A DNA stretch of 64,000 nucleotides from Chondrilla cf. caribensis (GCA_964020155.1 OZ026546.1:3508900-3572899); one strand, 5' to 3'. Numbered from the stretch's first letter, positions 1 through 13,861 are shown. A program made the numbers and translations. Notes: generated from the sequence alone by a model not told the origin.

Positions 1-835
<835 letters not shown>

Positions 836-909
836 TGACCACCAATACAAGAACATGGTTTTGCCCTCCATAAAGGTGACTTTCGAGATACCCTAGCTCT
901 ACTATTTGG

Positions 910-1517
910 GTGGAGACCAGCATATGCGCATGTGGGAGTAGTTATGATGTGGACCATGCTTTGAGCTGCGGCAGAGGAGGCTATGTTATAATGAGACATA
1001 ACAAAATCAGAGATCTAACAGCTTCATTTCTCCATGAAGTAGCAACCTGTATCGAAGTGGAGCCAAACCTGCAGCCAATTACTGGGGAAGTATTTGATAG
1101 ATCAGCGAATGTGGATGAGAATAGCAGACAGGATGTAAAGTGCAAAGGATTTGGAATGCCATGCAAGATGCATTTTTCGATGTTTGGGTGTTTAACCTGT
1201 TAGCGTCAAGTAATCGCAACACCACAATCCCAGCACTACTCAAGGCCAATGAACGCACGAAAAGAAGATCGTATGAGCAGAGGATTATAGAAGTAGAACA
1301 TGGCTCCTTTACCCCTCTGGTCTTTGCTGACACTGGAGGGATGAGCCCAGCTGTCTCAACCTTCTACAAGAGACTGGCCAGCATGATTGCCAAGAAGCAT
1401 AATCAAGATTGTGGATTAAGGACTATAAATTGGACGGGATACTGGTTGAGATTTAGCCCTTTTGAGACCATCAATAACAGCAATCCGTTGTTCAAGGTCA
1501 ACATCAGCAGGAAATAA
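910..1517 (+). pseudogene. Frameshifted fragment of a retroelement-associated ORF (C-terminal region)
   Basis: Two overlapping frames continue one another. Positions 910-1203 contain CACGSSYDVDHALSC, MRHNKIRDLTASFLHEV and a LQPITGE motif. Positions 1140-1517 contain AFFDVWVFN, SNRNT, RRSYEQRIIEVEHGSFTPLV and FYKRLASMIAKK. From memory, this series of motifs matches a protein segment very common in sponge and coral genomes next to reverse transcriptases. The D-x-W/R pattern in AFFDVWVFN resembles a PD-(D/E)XK nuclease core. The frame change near 1150-1190 and the absence of any reverse transcriptase upstream (only GT repeat) show a dead, truncated copy. The family assignment is by recall; decay is seen directly. 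Confidence 0.7.
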
Positions 1518-1519
1518 CA

Positions 1520-2930
1520 CTATTGATTTGGGCTCTATTTTTGTGATCATGGTAGATCGAGGGCAATGTCCCTTTTGCAGACACTATACTGTGTATTACT
1601 CAAGCAATTACTGCAGCTGTTGATATACGTAATGATTGTTATATTCCGACAGTCTTCTCATTCTGATGTGCTGCTCACTCTGACGGTCTTCTCATTCCAC
1701 TCATCCCTACCTTCTTTCCCTTTCTTCACTAGTTATCCTTACATCCATTTTCATTTATAAATGTTTTATAAATGTAATTGTACGTACATACATATTGTAG
1801 CTATGTATGTATGTACATAATTTTGTACTCAGATTGGATGGTGAGTCAGACATGTACAGTACAAGATATACATCACACAAGACTGATGAACAATACCATA
1901 ATGGTAGAGATTTGTATTTGTATGATCCATTTCCCAAATTTCCAAGAACCACTGTTCCCAATAACTTTGTTAGCAGTTTGTTGTAAAAACTTCTGCCAGC
2001 GTAGTGATTGTGGTTAAAGGTCAAAGTACAATAAACTTCCTGTTATGTCAACACAGGAAGTAAACAGGTGTACGTAGTATCATAATAATAAAATACTATG
2101 TACAGTCCCAACTGTGACCCTCAACTATACAATATTATGCAGGACCATCATTGGTATTTAAGTAACAGTGAAATTCTTTAAATGTCAATGAGTAAACATG
2201 TTTCTCACCTGAAAGGTTGTCGGAAATATGTACGTTTGAGGTTACTGGAGCAAACAACAGTGAAATACATTTTTAGAACCTCTATAGGAACCTGACAATA
2301 GCAATCAACAAGGGTACAGCTGGTTGTCATTCTGAGAATGGAATAACGAATATTATGTATTACAATATTTAGTTATAACATTAGGAGTTGGTTGTTGACA
2401 CATGCATATCAGCTGTACAAACATGAAAACAAGTTTAATATGTCTTGTGATTCTTTGACTTGGAGCATAGGATGTTCCAATCTGCATGTTAACCAGAGTT
2501 ATTGTGCAGACTACAGCACGGCTTCAGTTCATCACAATACAAAGAGTCTGTGTAACCTGTGTACAGGGAGAGAACACACCTTCAGTGATTCACAGGCATT
2601 TAACTTCCAGTGTCTATACACAAGACATACATGTACAAAGTAGGTGTTCTTGAGAGGAACATCAGTGAAATGTACATACCATGACAAATCCTATGTTCCA
2701 ACACATGTACAACCTAATGATAGGAAGCTAGGGAAGTAGGACAGAGATGTCAAAATAAGGACTATTTGTCCACACTTGATGTCTATGGTACAATGTATGC
2801 ATACGTATATTGTACATACGTATATGAGGCCTGGGTACTCATACCTTACATACTGTATGTAGATAGTAGAGTATAGATTTAGTTTAATATGAAATTGATA
2901 TCAATTCTAACATTCATATTGCTATATAAA
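1520..2930. other. Intergenic, no gene seen
   Basis: AT-rich sequence with only short ORFs that lack recognisable motifs or paralogues elsewhere in the window. Palindromic ACGTACAT-type words are frequent, as everywhere in this genome. Confidence 0.5.
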
Positions 2931-2932
2931 TA

Positions 2933-3109
2933 CAGTGAAACCTCGCTAATCCGACACCTCTATAATCCTACATTCTCTCTAATCCGACCATTATATGAGG
3001 TACAGTCACCATACATAAGTATGGTAAGAGGCACTCCATAATCCAACAACCTCCTAATCCAACATTATTCTCAGGTCCCATTGAGTGTCGGATTAGAGAG
3101 GTTTCACTG
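2933..3109. mobile_element. pogo/Tigger-like MITE
   Basis: The element starts with CAGTGAAACCTCGCTAATCC and ends with the inverted match ggattagagaggtttcactg. It is flanked on both sides by TA, the usual target-site duplication of Tc1/mariner/pogo transposons. The interior has more ATCCGACA/ATCCAACA words and no coding capacity. Non-autonomous element; the family name rests on the TIR, which resembles Tigger termini. Confidence 0.8.
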
Positions 3110-3111
3110 TA

Positions 3112-3554
3112 TTATATATACGTATATAAGATCTGGGTACATACGTACCCACACTGTATATATACTGTATGTAGATAGCAGAGAATACATTTAGTTTACT
3201 ATAATACTAATAGCAATTTTAAAATACATTTTGATATATATAGGAATCCAAACAGAGAAACCTAACACATATGGTTAGTTGCTCAAGCAAAGGTTATTAC
3301 ACCATGATAATATAATAATATACTTATTATAAGATCAGATTAACCTAATAACAAAAAATGTGTAAGTAAATGTACATATACGCTAGTCACACAGACACAC
3401 ATTCACATACTAGCTCTGTGGGACTATTAATACATATGAGGGAATACTCATTGATCAATTATAGGACACGCTAAACATGAATTTAAATGTATATTATTAC
3501 GCATACACACACAGGTGAGCACACATATAAAAATAATACACAGACACACAACAT

Positions 3555-3593
<39 letters not shown>

Positions 3594-5000
3594 CACACGC
3601 CTATAAAAATACAAATACATCTAAATAATTCGGTACATAATGAGCAACAGGTTATGCACAACTCTGTTCCTAAGTGAATATCAACTCACTTAATGTTTAT
3701 ACTTTCAAACGCCACACTGGATCTAGCTACGCTGGATCATTCCACCCGGATAATAATATTATGATCCCACCGAAGCGCATCACGATCAGTTCATGCTGAA
3801 GGGTACCTCATATATTGCTGCCAAAATTTGTACTTGGGTTTTTGGTCTGATAAGGAAATAGGTAATAATTTGCTGTTCATTTGTACATAGATCGAATCAA
3901 GTACCACGTTCGACCGCCATCTTGAATAAAGCGCACTGATCGATGACGTATTATATACGTAAATGTCTATTATTATCGATGACACATACATTTTAGGTCA
4001 AACCCCTGGTTGATTGGGTTTGCATGATGAAGCCATATTATGCATACACAAACATCCTGTGCGGTCAAGGTTCGTTCCACTAGAAGAGTCCCCCAACAGA
4101 ATATCCCAACCCATATTTGGAAGAGCAATTTACTGTATCTGTAGTAACTGTGCAGTCAGCAATAGTACAGTGACGAAACTCTTTCTGATTTATTCCATTA
4201 CATAATCATTAATATTATTATAATCCTGTTATGAAATTATCACCTGAGTTGCAGAGAAGGGTCATGCAGTATTATGTTATAGCAGGAAAGTAATGGAATA
4301 CAAACAAGTAATTCGAGTTCAAAAACTCGTGGGGCTGCTGCCCCCGCACTCGAATTACTTGGAGGTTTTTCTTAGGTTCAGAAGAACCTTCGCTGAAGTT
4401 ATTACGCTCGGCGAAGCTTCAGCGCACGAATTCTAGCCCAATTTCTAATTGTCGGCTTTCGAAATCGGCCATCTTCATTTCGTGCAATATAAATTATGAT
4501 AATATAAATTCATTGTTGCGGTTACGCGTAGGAACACACACACACACACACACACACACGCATATATATAATATATATATATATATTGATTGATTGATTG
4601 ATATATATATCTATAATAATATATATCTATCAAACAAGCGTTACATACCGGAAGTCGAAATGAAAACAATATTATATTCCTAAAACATATGGAACAGCAT
4701 TGAGGTGTCATGAGTATTACGTGGCTTCACAACACAGTACCAATGTATTTATTCATAATAACAAGTTACTATGTGTAACTATGCAATGTTAATAAAATGA
4801 GGAGGTAGTGGAAATTACTGCAAACAGAAAACTTGTGCCATATAAGGTGTGTAACTATGGCAAAATACAAGTACATATTATAATACACATATAGTTCGAA
4901 TGTGCCTTACTTTACAAGAATAAAGAGAATGCGCAGAAGTTCTCAATGCTAACATGTACAAGTATATGTAAATGTATACTCCAGTCATTGTCAATCCTCT
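3112..5000. other. Intergenic; small CA repeat and a palindromic repeat
   Basis: No convincing gene. A short CA microsatellite sits at 3558-3600. A palindromic repeat lies at about 4308-4362: caagtaattcgagt at one side and actcgaattacttgg at the other, around a C-rich centre. A diverged copy lies in reverse orientation at about 47605-47665, so it is probably a dispersed foldback element. Confidence 0.5.
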
Positions 5001-7367
5001 TCACACTTTGGTATAGACTACTTTATTGTCGACTGGAGGAGGAGCTATCGGATGTGGCCGGCTGTGGTCAATCTCAGCGTAGTGTCCCAACAGACCTTCA
5101 GTGGAGCCCAGACTGGAGCTTGGACTGGAGCTCTCACTGGAGCTTGAGTGGTCCTGAGATGAGTGAAATCAATTCACAATGAGTGATCTCCCAGTCAATT
5201 GTTCAAATCAATGTGTGCACTACATAATGATCCCTCTCAAGTTGGTAATAAATTGGCATGCGTGCGTGTATGTGTACATGCATGCGTGTGTAAGTATGCG
5301 TGTGCATGTGTGTATGTGCGCGTGCATGTGTGTGTGTGATCTTGTGTCTACTGATGAGTCCCCATTTGTAGATCAGTACAAAAAAGGTGTTTGCTTACAT
5401 TGACTCCATTTGGTGGACGCCCAATAGGGACTTCATTGCTTATGTCACTACTGTTGTCAAGAAAGGGAAAAAGATGTCATTACCCTCAACAGTACATCAT
5501 ATATAGCATTCCTTTTATTACCATGATTCCCTGAGTGTGTGAGTCTCAATGCCTTCAACTGTGCCCTCTGCTCTCATTATGGGGATGCCATTTCCAACTA
5601 TAGGTTTTCCTGTTTGTGATGCAGTTCTGGTAGTGCTGAATATGGGAAAAAAACGTGAAATTGAAAAAAATGTGAATTTGGCACCGTCATGTCTGTATGA
5701 GAGGATTGCACAGTGTGGATTCAACAGTCACACATTACCTACACAAGGGAGATTATTATGGAAAAACCCAGAAGTCTTCCAAATTCAATTACCTATTTAT
5801 GGTACAGTCAGCGGACTCTCCCAAGACCACCAGTTCAGAAAAATACAAATAGAGTTCTTAAAAGTGAAAATTCACTGAAAGTGAAAGCCTTACAATGTCA
5901 TAATACCAACGTAACTACATGTACAAATGTACAGAGCATACATACTGTAGGTGCAGATCGATGGTTTCTCAGGAAAGTTTTACACTGAAGGGACACTGAA
6001 TATGATCACACCAAGTTGAAACACATCTACAATTCACTAACAAACGTGAATGCAACAGTACCTTTCTGTCTTTTTCTGTCTGTTCCCTGTATGCTGGAAA
6101 GCATCTGGGCCTATAGCGACAATACAGAATGTATTACATAGCAAATGTAACAGCAGACTTACACACATACATATATACACATATAACTAAATAATATAAC
6201 TTGAAGTTTTGCATCAGAGCAAACCTAATCTAGCACATGCATACGTATACATTCTGGACATGAATGTGGTTCACTTAGTATTGAATACACATTGTGTAGT
6301 TATATACGTATGTGCTCCACTCACATAATATCACATCACACACGCCAATTTTCCTGTCACTACGATGGCGTGAACGTAGTACAATTATGACACCACAGAT
6401 GACAGCTGCTATAGCAAGGAGCAAACCAAGTACTATGGCCACAGGCACAGCGACAGAAACTGCAGAGACTGAAGCGGACGCAACATCACAGTGGAATGGC
6501 AGAAATACACTCACCAAGCAATGTGAATCGACTACTTACATGATTGTTCATTCTTTGTCTTGTCAGTTGTCATAAGAACTGTAAAGAAAATAAGTTGAAG
6601 TCAAAATGCTCAACTATGTATATGAAGTTATTAACAGATAGAACACTAATTACTACTACATACCCTCTGGTGTGCTGTAAACATGTGCTGGTATCTCTTT
6701 ATAAAGACTGAATCCCTCTCCCTTAACTTGAGTCTCAACTCTCACTGTGTATTCACCTGGTGTCACTCCCTCAAATCTGAAGCTATCAGTATGCCTTCCA
6801 ATGATAAACGTATCATTAACTGTAACTCTTACTTGTTCCAGTGGAGGACATCCTTCACTGGTAACATTCAACAACACTAGTAGAGAGCTTTCCTCGTTTG
6901 TACACAATACGGATAGTTCAAGCTGAGAATCTGAAAGAAAGCCACAAAACAGTTACACAATCTGCTAAGCATAACAGATGTTAACCAATATATGTACCTT
7001 TGAATTTCACATCAAAAGCCTCACTGGGAATACTACCTACGACAGAGGTCACACAAGTGTAGGTACTTGTAGTAGGCTGAGTTTGAGTGATAGTGACAAT
7101 AGTATATCCTCCTAGTATCGATGAGTTTACACTGTGTCCTACAATACTATTGAGTTCATCAAGGGTGGTTTCTGTACCATTCACAGTCCAGGTTAATGCT
7201 GGCCTTTCAAGATCTTTCCAGGTACAAATAAGTCTGGCAGTCTCTCCCAGGCAGAAAACATACTTGTTCTGGTCAATTGTCAGTTGAGGAACTTCACAGT
7301 GAACAGTAGAGACAGTAGAAATTAGGAGCAGTAGAAAGGCTGTGTTAGTATATAACCTTGACATCAC
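5001..7367 (-). CDS. IgR1: Ig-FN3 transmembrane receptor with ITIM-type tail
   Basis: Six exons (minus): 7367-6998, 6930-6664, 6578-6540, 6468-6342, 5450-5399 and 5153-5001; the joined frame gives about 335 aa. Exon 1 holds a signal peptide (hydrophobic FLLLLISTVSTVHC) and an Ig domain with B-strand ARLIC, C-strand LTW and F-strand YTC. Exon 2 is FN3-like (FEGVTPGEYTVRVET). Exon 3 is a 13-residue linker and exon 4 the membrane span (PVAIVLGLLLAIAAVICGV). The last two exons make a Ser-rich tail with GHYAEI, a PIAPPPV proline patch and a C-terminal VVYTKV that fits [SIVL]xYxx[IVL]. Introns up to the TM exon are phase 1, then phase 2 and phase 0. The ectodomain is nearly identical to IgR2, while TM and tail match IgR3, so the gene is a mosaic. 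Exon 5 has two in-frame acceptors 3 bp apart. Role inferred: inhibitory surface receptor. Confidence 0.8.
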
Positions 7368-8701
7368 TCAGTATATTATGAAGTGACTATGTAACTAAAA
7401 TTATGATAGATAAAGCTAAACAGGCTCGATATATAGAAGCACCAGGGAATATCCATTTACAATCACGTAATTTCCTTTACAGGAAGTACATCATTAATAA
7501 AGGACACCTCGTATATCATACGAGATTCTACATGGCATATGTGGTAAAGTGAAACAAAATGCAATCTAATAAACGCGTACCGTTGAGAATTTATATTATT
7601 GTGTGTTAGTAGACTAACCTGTATCTGCTGATATTCTAGCATCATTATAGACTTACATCTATACACGGTTTCAGCAATACACCGAGACAAAAAACAGAAT
7701 TGGTGGGCCGCTTATGGCACCCAATACTTCTATTTAACTACAGTTTACGATTGAACAGGTCAATTCTGTATCGAAATGGTCCTACCCTACCGTCCACAAT
7801 AATGTTCGGCCACCGCGTCTATAGTGTATTAATATTCGTGATAAGCTTGTCTTTATCCATAGATACTCTATACAATGATGCTTTATCCCACAAGTCGACT
7901 TATATTCAGCAAAACCAGCAAACTAGAAAGACATGCTCTTCCTAGGCGATCCAAGACATGTACTTTACAATACATACGCCAACTAAACCAGAGATATTAT
8001 TGTCTAGAGATCTCTAGCCCTAGTCTGGCATAGCCGACCCTTCCCTCCATTTTTGTTGGTCGGAGTAATGGGTCTAGCTACGCCAGACTACTCTATCACC
8101 ACTCTTCAGTCGGTTAACGTACAAGATCGCTGCATGAAATCATAGATCCTTGTAGTATCTATGATGAAATTTACAGAAATTCGGGACCTGATTGGACACC
8201 ACTCGGACCGTACGTAGAAATATAGCTGAATATAGCTGGCTAAACCTAGGCCTTCTTCGAAATACAAATAGGAACCTAGTGTACTGGAAATGATATGAGG
8301 CTATAAGCGAATTTGAGAGACAGACCGCTACTCTAAATAGCCATCAGCCATTTATTTCAAGTGCCAGCACTGGTCCTGTGATCTGCAGGTGGCACAGAAT
8401 GGTATCATCATCCAATGCTATGTCCTTTGAAGGTCAGTATCATTGCTGATAAGTACAAACGTACATAATATTTTGAAATTAATAATGGTCTTCCCCCATG
8501 CACCATAACATATATTGCATGGCAGATGAACAGTGCTATATTAGAGCTGAACCGTCTCATAATCCCCAATCACCCCATGTGGCCAGGTGTACATATTGGT
8601 AGATAGCTGGGCTACCAAGACAAGGTATGATAAATATGAAACTTCCAGTATACCGGCTTCAAGCCAGGTAGACACATGCGTAGTCAGTAAAAATTAGAAT
8701 A
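7368..8701. other. IgR1-IgR2 intergenic region, duplicated at 22.1-23.1 kb
   Basis: No gene seen. The stretch from about 7580 to 8700 has a diverged copy at about 22090-23120, between IgR4 and IgR5, so it belongs to a segmental duplication that also copied IgR2/IgR5. I found no kappaB-like decamer ahead of IgR1, unlike most other copies. Confidence 0.6.
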
Positions 8702-10137
8702 CTAAAGGTTATCATAAAGTTGATGCAGGTGCCCTGGATCCATCTCCATGGCAACATATGCTGGGTTCTGCTCTGGCACTACCAAGTCTTCTGGTCTTCC
8801 CACAACATCCTCATATTTAGGCTCCGCAGCTGGATCTAAATGGTGGAATGATTCATTAATTCTGTACCAATCACATATGGTAATATAATTAATTTTTGAA
8901 AATTTAGTTTTTCTCGTCATAAGTTCTAAATGTTTCATCTGCATGATTGTACCACATGATAACCTAATACATGTAGTTTGTTAAAAATAATATGTACCAT
9001 TATCATAGACTAGATGAATGGGATAGAGAATTATAATTAAATGGATAATTACAAGAAGAAACGTACAGTAACAAGTGTATTATTATATGCTGTACAACTT
9101 TATGAACCTAGCAAGTACATACCATTTTTCTTTCTATTATGACAACAACGTATACGTAGCATGGTTAAAACACCCAGGATAAAAGCTGCTGCAACAAGAA
9201 GTATAGTCAGTGCTATGGTAACAGACACAGCCACAGGAACTACAGGGACTGAAGTGGACAACAACATCACAGTAGAATGGCAGAATATGTACATTATCTA
9301 TAGATTCTGATCAATTTCTTACATTGTTCAGTACTTACAGCCACTTCACCATCTACATAGGAAACATACAAGTTGATCTCCAACTTGCATAGATCATTCA
9401 CATAGGTATAACACATACCATCTGTATCTGGTTCATCATAAATGTGAACTGGTATCTCTTTGTAAAGACTGAATCCCTCTCCCTTAACTTGTGTCTCAAC
9501 TCTCACTGTGTATTCACCTGGTGACAGCCCCTCAAACCTGAACCTATCAGTATGCCTTCCAATGATAAACGTGTCATTAACTGTAATTTTCACTTGTTCC
9601 AGTGGAGGACATCCTTCACTGGTAACATTCAACAACACTAGTAGAGAGCTTTCCTCGTTTGTACACAATATGGATAGTTCAAGCTGAGAATCTGAAAGAA
9701 AGCCACAAAACAGTTACATAATCTACTAAGCATAACAGGTGTTAACCAATATATGTACCTTTGAATTTCACATCAAAAGCCTCACTGGGAATACTACCTA
9801 CGACAGAGGTCACACAAGTGTAGGTACTTGTAGTAGGCTGAGTTTGAGTGATAGTGACAATAGTATATCCTCCTAGTATCGATGAGTTTACACTGTGTCC
9901 TACAATACTATTGAGTTCATCAAGGGTGGTTTCTGTACCATTCACAATCCAGTTTAATGCTGGCCTTTCAAGATCTTTCCAGGTACAAATAAGTCTGACA
10001 GTCTCTCCCAGGCAGAAATCATCCTTGTTCTGGTCAATCGTCAGTTGAGGAACTTCACAGCAAACAAGACTGACATAGGAGAATAAACACAGCAAATTGA
10101 TACAGTGGTGGAATCTCTTACAACATGATCCCGACAT
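8702..10137 (-). CDS. IgR2: Ig-FN3 transmembrane receptor with NPAY/YxxM/YxNL tail
   Basis: Five exons (minus): 10137-9759, 9691-9419, 9352-9323, 9248-9123 and 8835-8702, all joined in phase 1, about 313 aa. The signal peptide (CINLLCLFSYVSLVCC) runs into an Ig domain beginning EVPQLTIDQNK, with ARLIC-equivalent VRLIC, LNW and YTC. The FN3-like exon has FEGLSPGEYTVRVET and ends in a DEPDTDG extension shared only with IgR5. The linker exon is 30 bp instead of 39. The TM segment is VPVAVSVTIALTILLVAAAFILGVL. The tail has PKYEDVV, then NPAYVAM, ten residues, then YDNL at the C-terminus. NPxY sites bind PTB domains or sort receptors, pYxxM binds PI3K p85 and pYxN binds Grb2 in other animals; use here is inferred. 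Start chosen by alignment with IgR5. Confidence 0.82.
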
Positions 10138-12211
10138 GATTGGAACACCAAAACAACTATTACTAGAGACTGTTATACGGCTCTTGTTTCACTTTTACAA
10201 ATGCATGCTTACCGTGTACGTTGCAATTGATCACTCCACGAAATGGCAACCTTACGATTGCGAAAGATGAGCCCAAACTATACGACAAAATGGCTGACGG
10301 ATCGAAAACCGTTGCTTGTAAAAAGGCTCTTAGATGAAGGAATAGTAATCTTTTGCTGGTACGTGCAAACTTACTTACCTATTTGTATACGGTAATGTAG
10401 GTTATATCTGAATTGGCAGCATATTGATTGAGCTGTAAGGGAAAATGCCAGTTTCGTTAACGCTAGCTGTGATGAAAATTTCTGAATTCCCTGTGTTTCT
10501 TACTGAATTCATAAAGCCCGTTCCGAGATACACAATATCTACATGTAATGCTCCCATTTAGTCAGACACCAATGTCTCGCCGCCAACCACTAAACACTAC
10601 TCTGTTCCTCTGATCTTGTTCATTAATAATCGAACTCTTCATATCATTCAATGGAATCCTGTTTCCGTTATTCTGTACATACATTGTACTATCCTCTTCA
10701 ATATGCACTTATAATTGTTATTGTTGTTGTTGTTATCAGTATATGATCACCTTTCTGCATGACATAACATATTGCTCTATTTTGTGAATAGCAATTGAAA
10801 ATGATGGTACGATGTGGTGTGTACAAGATATACAAGATTTCAACCATAACAAGTATAGTTTTAAGATATAATTTTATTATTATGTTAATGTCCTGTATTT
10901 AGTATATTGTCTATATACTGTACATATTAATGAGTGGGTGTGTATACAGGATGCAAGCATGTACTGTATATAATACGTATGTATTATATATATATATAAT
11001 TATATGCACATTATTGTATAATATAATGTGTATAGTATATACTGAGCATAAGTATAGCGTATAAGTACATGTTTGTGTGCATATTGTATTCTACTATTGT
11101 GAGTGTGTGTACTATGTGTGCATATGTATTCTACTATAATGAGTGTGTGTACTATGTGTGCATATGTATCCTACTATTGTGAGTGTTTGTACTATGTGCG
11201 CACATTGTATTCTACTATTGTGAGTGTGTACTATACTATGTGTGCATATTGTATTCTACTATTTACATTACATGTGTCAATTTACACTGTATCATGTTTG
11301 ACTTATGCATGTACATATATAATATTATAGATAATACCTCCTAGCTATAGGCATCAACCAGTGCAGTTGATGCCAGGCGTGTATGCGCAAACTTTCGAAA
11401 AAGTAATATTGGAGGAAAAGAGGGACATTCTTGAAATTATCAAAAATTCTAGTCACTCACAACTTTTACATTTGAAATACGGGATACCTTTTGAGTTACT
11501 CATTCACTACTGTAACAGTACAATACAACGGTACTATCATATTACTGTATTGTACACATTATATTGTATACAGGTATCAATACCCCAGGTGTCAGGTGTC
11601 AAATGCTCCTATCTTGGAGGACATTACCTAATATGACTACATTGTCATTTTGTCCTTGCTCAGAAGGTACAGTGTTATTTCACCTCTGACCCCTGATTCC
11701 ACTACTAAATCCTATTCATATTGCACTTATGATTGTTGTAAAAGTTGTTGACATCGGTGTGATATAGTCACCTTTCTGCCTGTCATGACATCACTGAGAA
11801 AGTGAGCTGATCCGATAACGGACAGAGTGGTGAATGGTGAGCTCCACACGGGACGCCAAACTGTTTGTGACATCACACCTTATTCAATGAATGAAGATTG
11901 AAAATGATAATATAGTATTTATTATGTGGTGTATACAAATGTAAGATTGATTATACACGTATTAATATTTAATATTCATAATATTGCACAATATAATATT
12001 GTGTACCCACTACTTTATATACACATACATGCAGTGTATTATACGTATGTCTGTGTGTATACTGTATACAATACACATGTTGCAATATAGTGTGTACTAT
12101 TTATAATATAATAATACTGAGCATTATTGAGTTTATGTTAATATAATAATAATGTGCATGCATACAATTTCTGTGTACATACTTGTATTTGTGTCTGTGT
12201 TCATGCCCAAG

Positions 12212-12283
<72 letters not shown>

Positions 12284-12419
12284 GTGTGTGTGTGTATGCG
12301 TGTGTTTGTGTGTGTGCGTGTGTTTGTGTGTGTGTGTGTGTACGTACTTAATACTATAATACAACTACCAACCTCAAAGCACACTGCATGAAAAAGAGTC
12401 ATTTATAACAAAATTTGCT
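10138..12419. other. Intergenic, upstream of IgR2; degraded promoter block
   Basis: Positions 10240-10480 are a decayed version of the block found upstream of the other IgR genes: acaaaatggctgacgg remains, but the GGGACTTCCC-like site is lost. The rest is AT-rich with a small repeat of about 55 bp (tattctactattgtgagtgt) at 11085-11265, and holds no supportable gene. Confidence 0.55.
12213..12341. repeat. GT microsatellite
   Basis: Nearly uninterrupted GT dinucleotides, located just 3' (minus strand) of the orphan tail exon at 12420-12547. Confidence 0.9.
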
Positions 12420-12547
12420 TCAAATGTTAGTGTAAAATCTTTCATTGGGCACTGTATTCATCTCCCTGGTAACATATGCTGGATTGTGCTCTGGCACTAT
12501 TAAGTCTTCTGGAGGTACTGACCCATCACCGTCTCCCTTAGCTGGCT
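12420..12547 (-). pseudogene. Orphan IgR tail exon (NPAY type), degenerate
   Basis: A CTTCAG acceptor is followed by a frame aligning with the tails of IgR4 and IgR6-8: EHNPAYVT, then NERFYTNI and a stop. Key positions have changed: YVTM is YVTR and LYINL is FYTNI. Remnant intron sequence similar to IgR intron 4, with a CA repeat, precedes it, but no TM exon lies between it and IgR3's own terminal exon at 13862. It is either the last piece of a deleted gene or, less likely, an alternative 3' exon of IgR3 that would need a GC donor at the phase-1 position. Confidence 0.7.
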
Positions 12548-12641
12548 CTGAAGGTCAGGATGAGATGTTCATATATAACAGAAATACCAACCATGATGCA
12601 CATGTACATATAATAATAATAATATAAAGATGCATGAACAC

Positions 12642-12644
<3 letters not shown>

Positions 12645-12721
<77 letters not shown>
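12645..12721. repeat. CA microsatellite in relic intron
   Basis: CA dinucleotide run in the same relative place as the CA repeats in intron 4 of IgR4 and IgR6-8, supporting that the neighbouring orphan tail exon came from such a gene. Confidence 0.85.
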
Positions 12722-12725
<4 letters not shown>

Positions 12726-13861
12726 ATTTGCACTTTTCCTCTTCGGTACTTGTTGCATCCTGACCCAGAACATAAACTGTTGTGAAGTAATTGTAAACTT
12801 GTAATATAAACTCGTGTGAACCCAAAACATCAATTGTCATTTCATTTTTCTATATAATTAAGCTTATATATAAGAAAATGAGTCACGAGCTTGGTTTGAA
12901 ACAATGACCATTTTGTTTGGTAGTAAGACAGCTAGCTTTGATCAATTCATAACAGTGCTGCAGTGCACGGATTTGTGCACCCAATCAGATTGCAGATTGC
13001 TTTGGCACATAAATACATACGTAGTGTAGAATTGTAGATGACTCTCATTTGCATGCATAATTTGGACTTGTTAATGTGCACAACTAACAGGACACTGCCG
13101 AACATAATACAATACTTTCACCAGCATTTGTGTACATGAGCAGAGTTTTCACCTAAAGTATGCAATAATTTGCAATTTGTCACCAATTACTCTGCGTGCC
13201 CATACAGAACTAGGCACATGATGAGTCCCGATCCTTTCTCACAGGGAAAAAGAAAAACAAATTTCAAAATTGGTGGCGAGAATGGGACTGGGGTACATGA
13301 AAACTAAAGATTTCTTTGAATTTTCTCACTTCCATATTAGGAAGTGGATTTCATGCATAGTAAATGTACTGTCAGCAACAACAGTGAGAAAACATGATTT
13401 TTGAAAAAAATATTATAGAATTATTCATTCAAATAATCACCTAAACTGTACATGTAATTTCAGGAAAAGTTCATGCATTATTATAATAGTAGGAAAGCAA
13501 TGGAATACAGAAATAACAGCAGTGAGGTGTCATGAGTGTTGTGTGGCTTCACTACACAGTACAGTAATACTACGTGCAACAATATATATATATATATATG
13601 CAATAATAAAAAAATGAGGTGGTGAAACTTACGGTAAACAACAAAATCTCTGAACAGACGTATAAGGTGTGTCACTAGTAAAATAAGTGTATATACTACA
13701 TGGTTCCAAGGTTTGGTATTGTTTAAAAATAGAAGTGATGTAAGGAAAACAATACGAATATAGTGATGATTGATAGTGATAGCCCTACCAGCTTGCAAGT
13801 ATGTGCATGTATATTAATATGAATGTACAAGCTCATATGACTCAGTCATTGTCAATCCTCC

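Noticed and set aside
5350..5395. CTGATGAGTCC, a hammerhead-ribozyme-like core, in the IgR1 and IgR3 tail introns (also about 14320)
   Set aside because: The second conserved core (CGAAA) and the flanking stems are not found at the expected place.
6312..6575. Plus-strand ORFs over the receptor exons (also at 7087, 9848, 16449, 20616, 34738, 38406 and 42439)
   Set aside because: They recur in every paralogue only as antisense shadows of conserved minus-strand exons.
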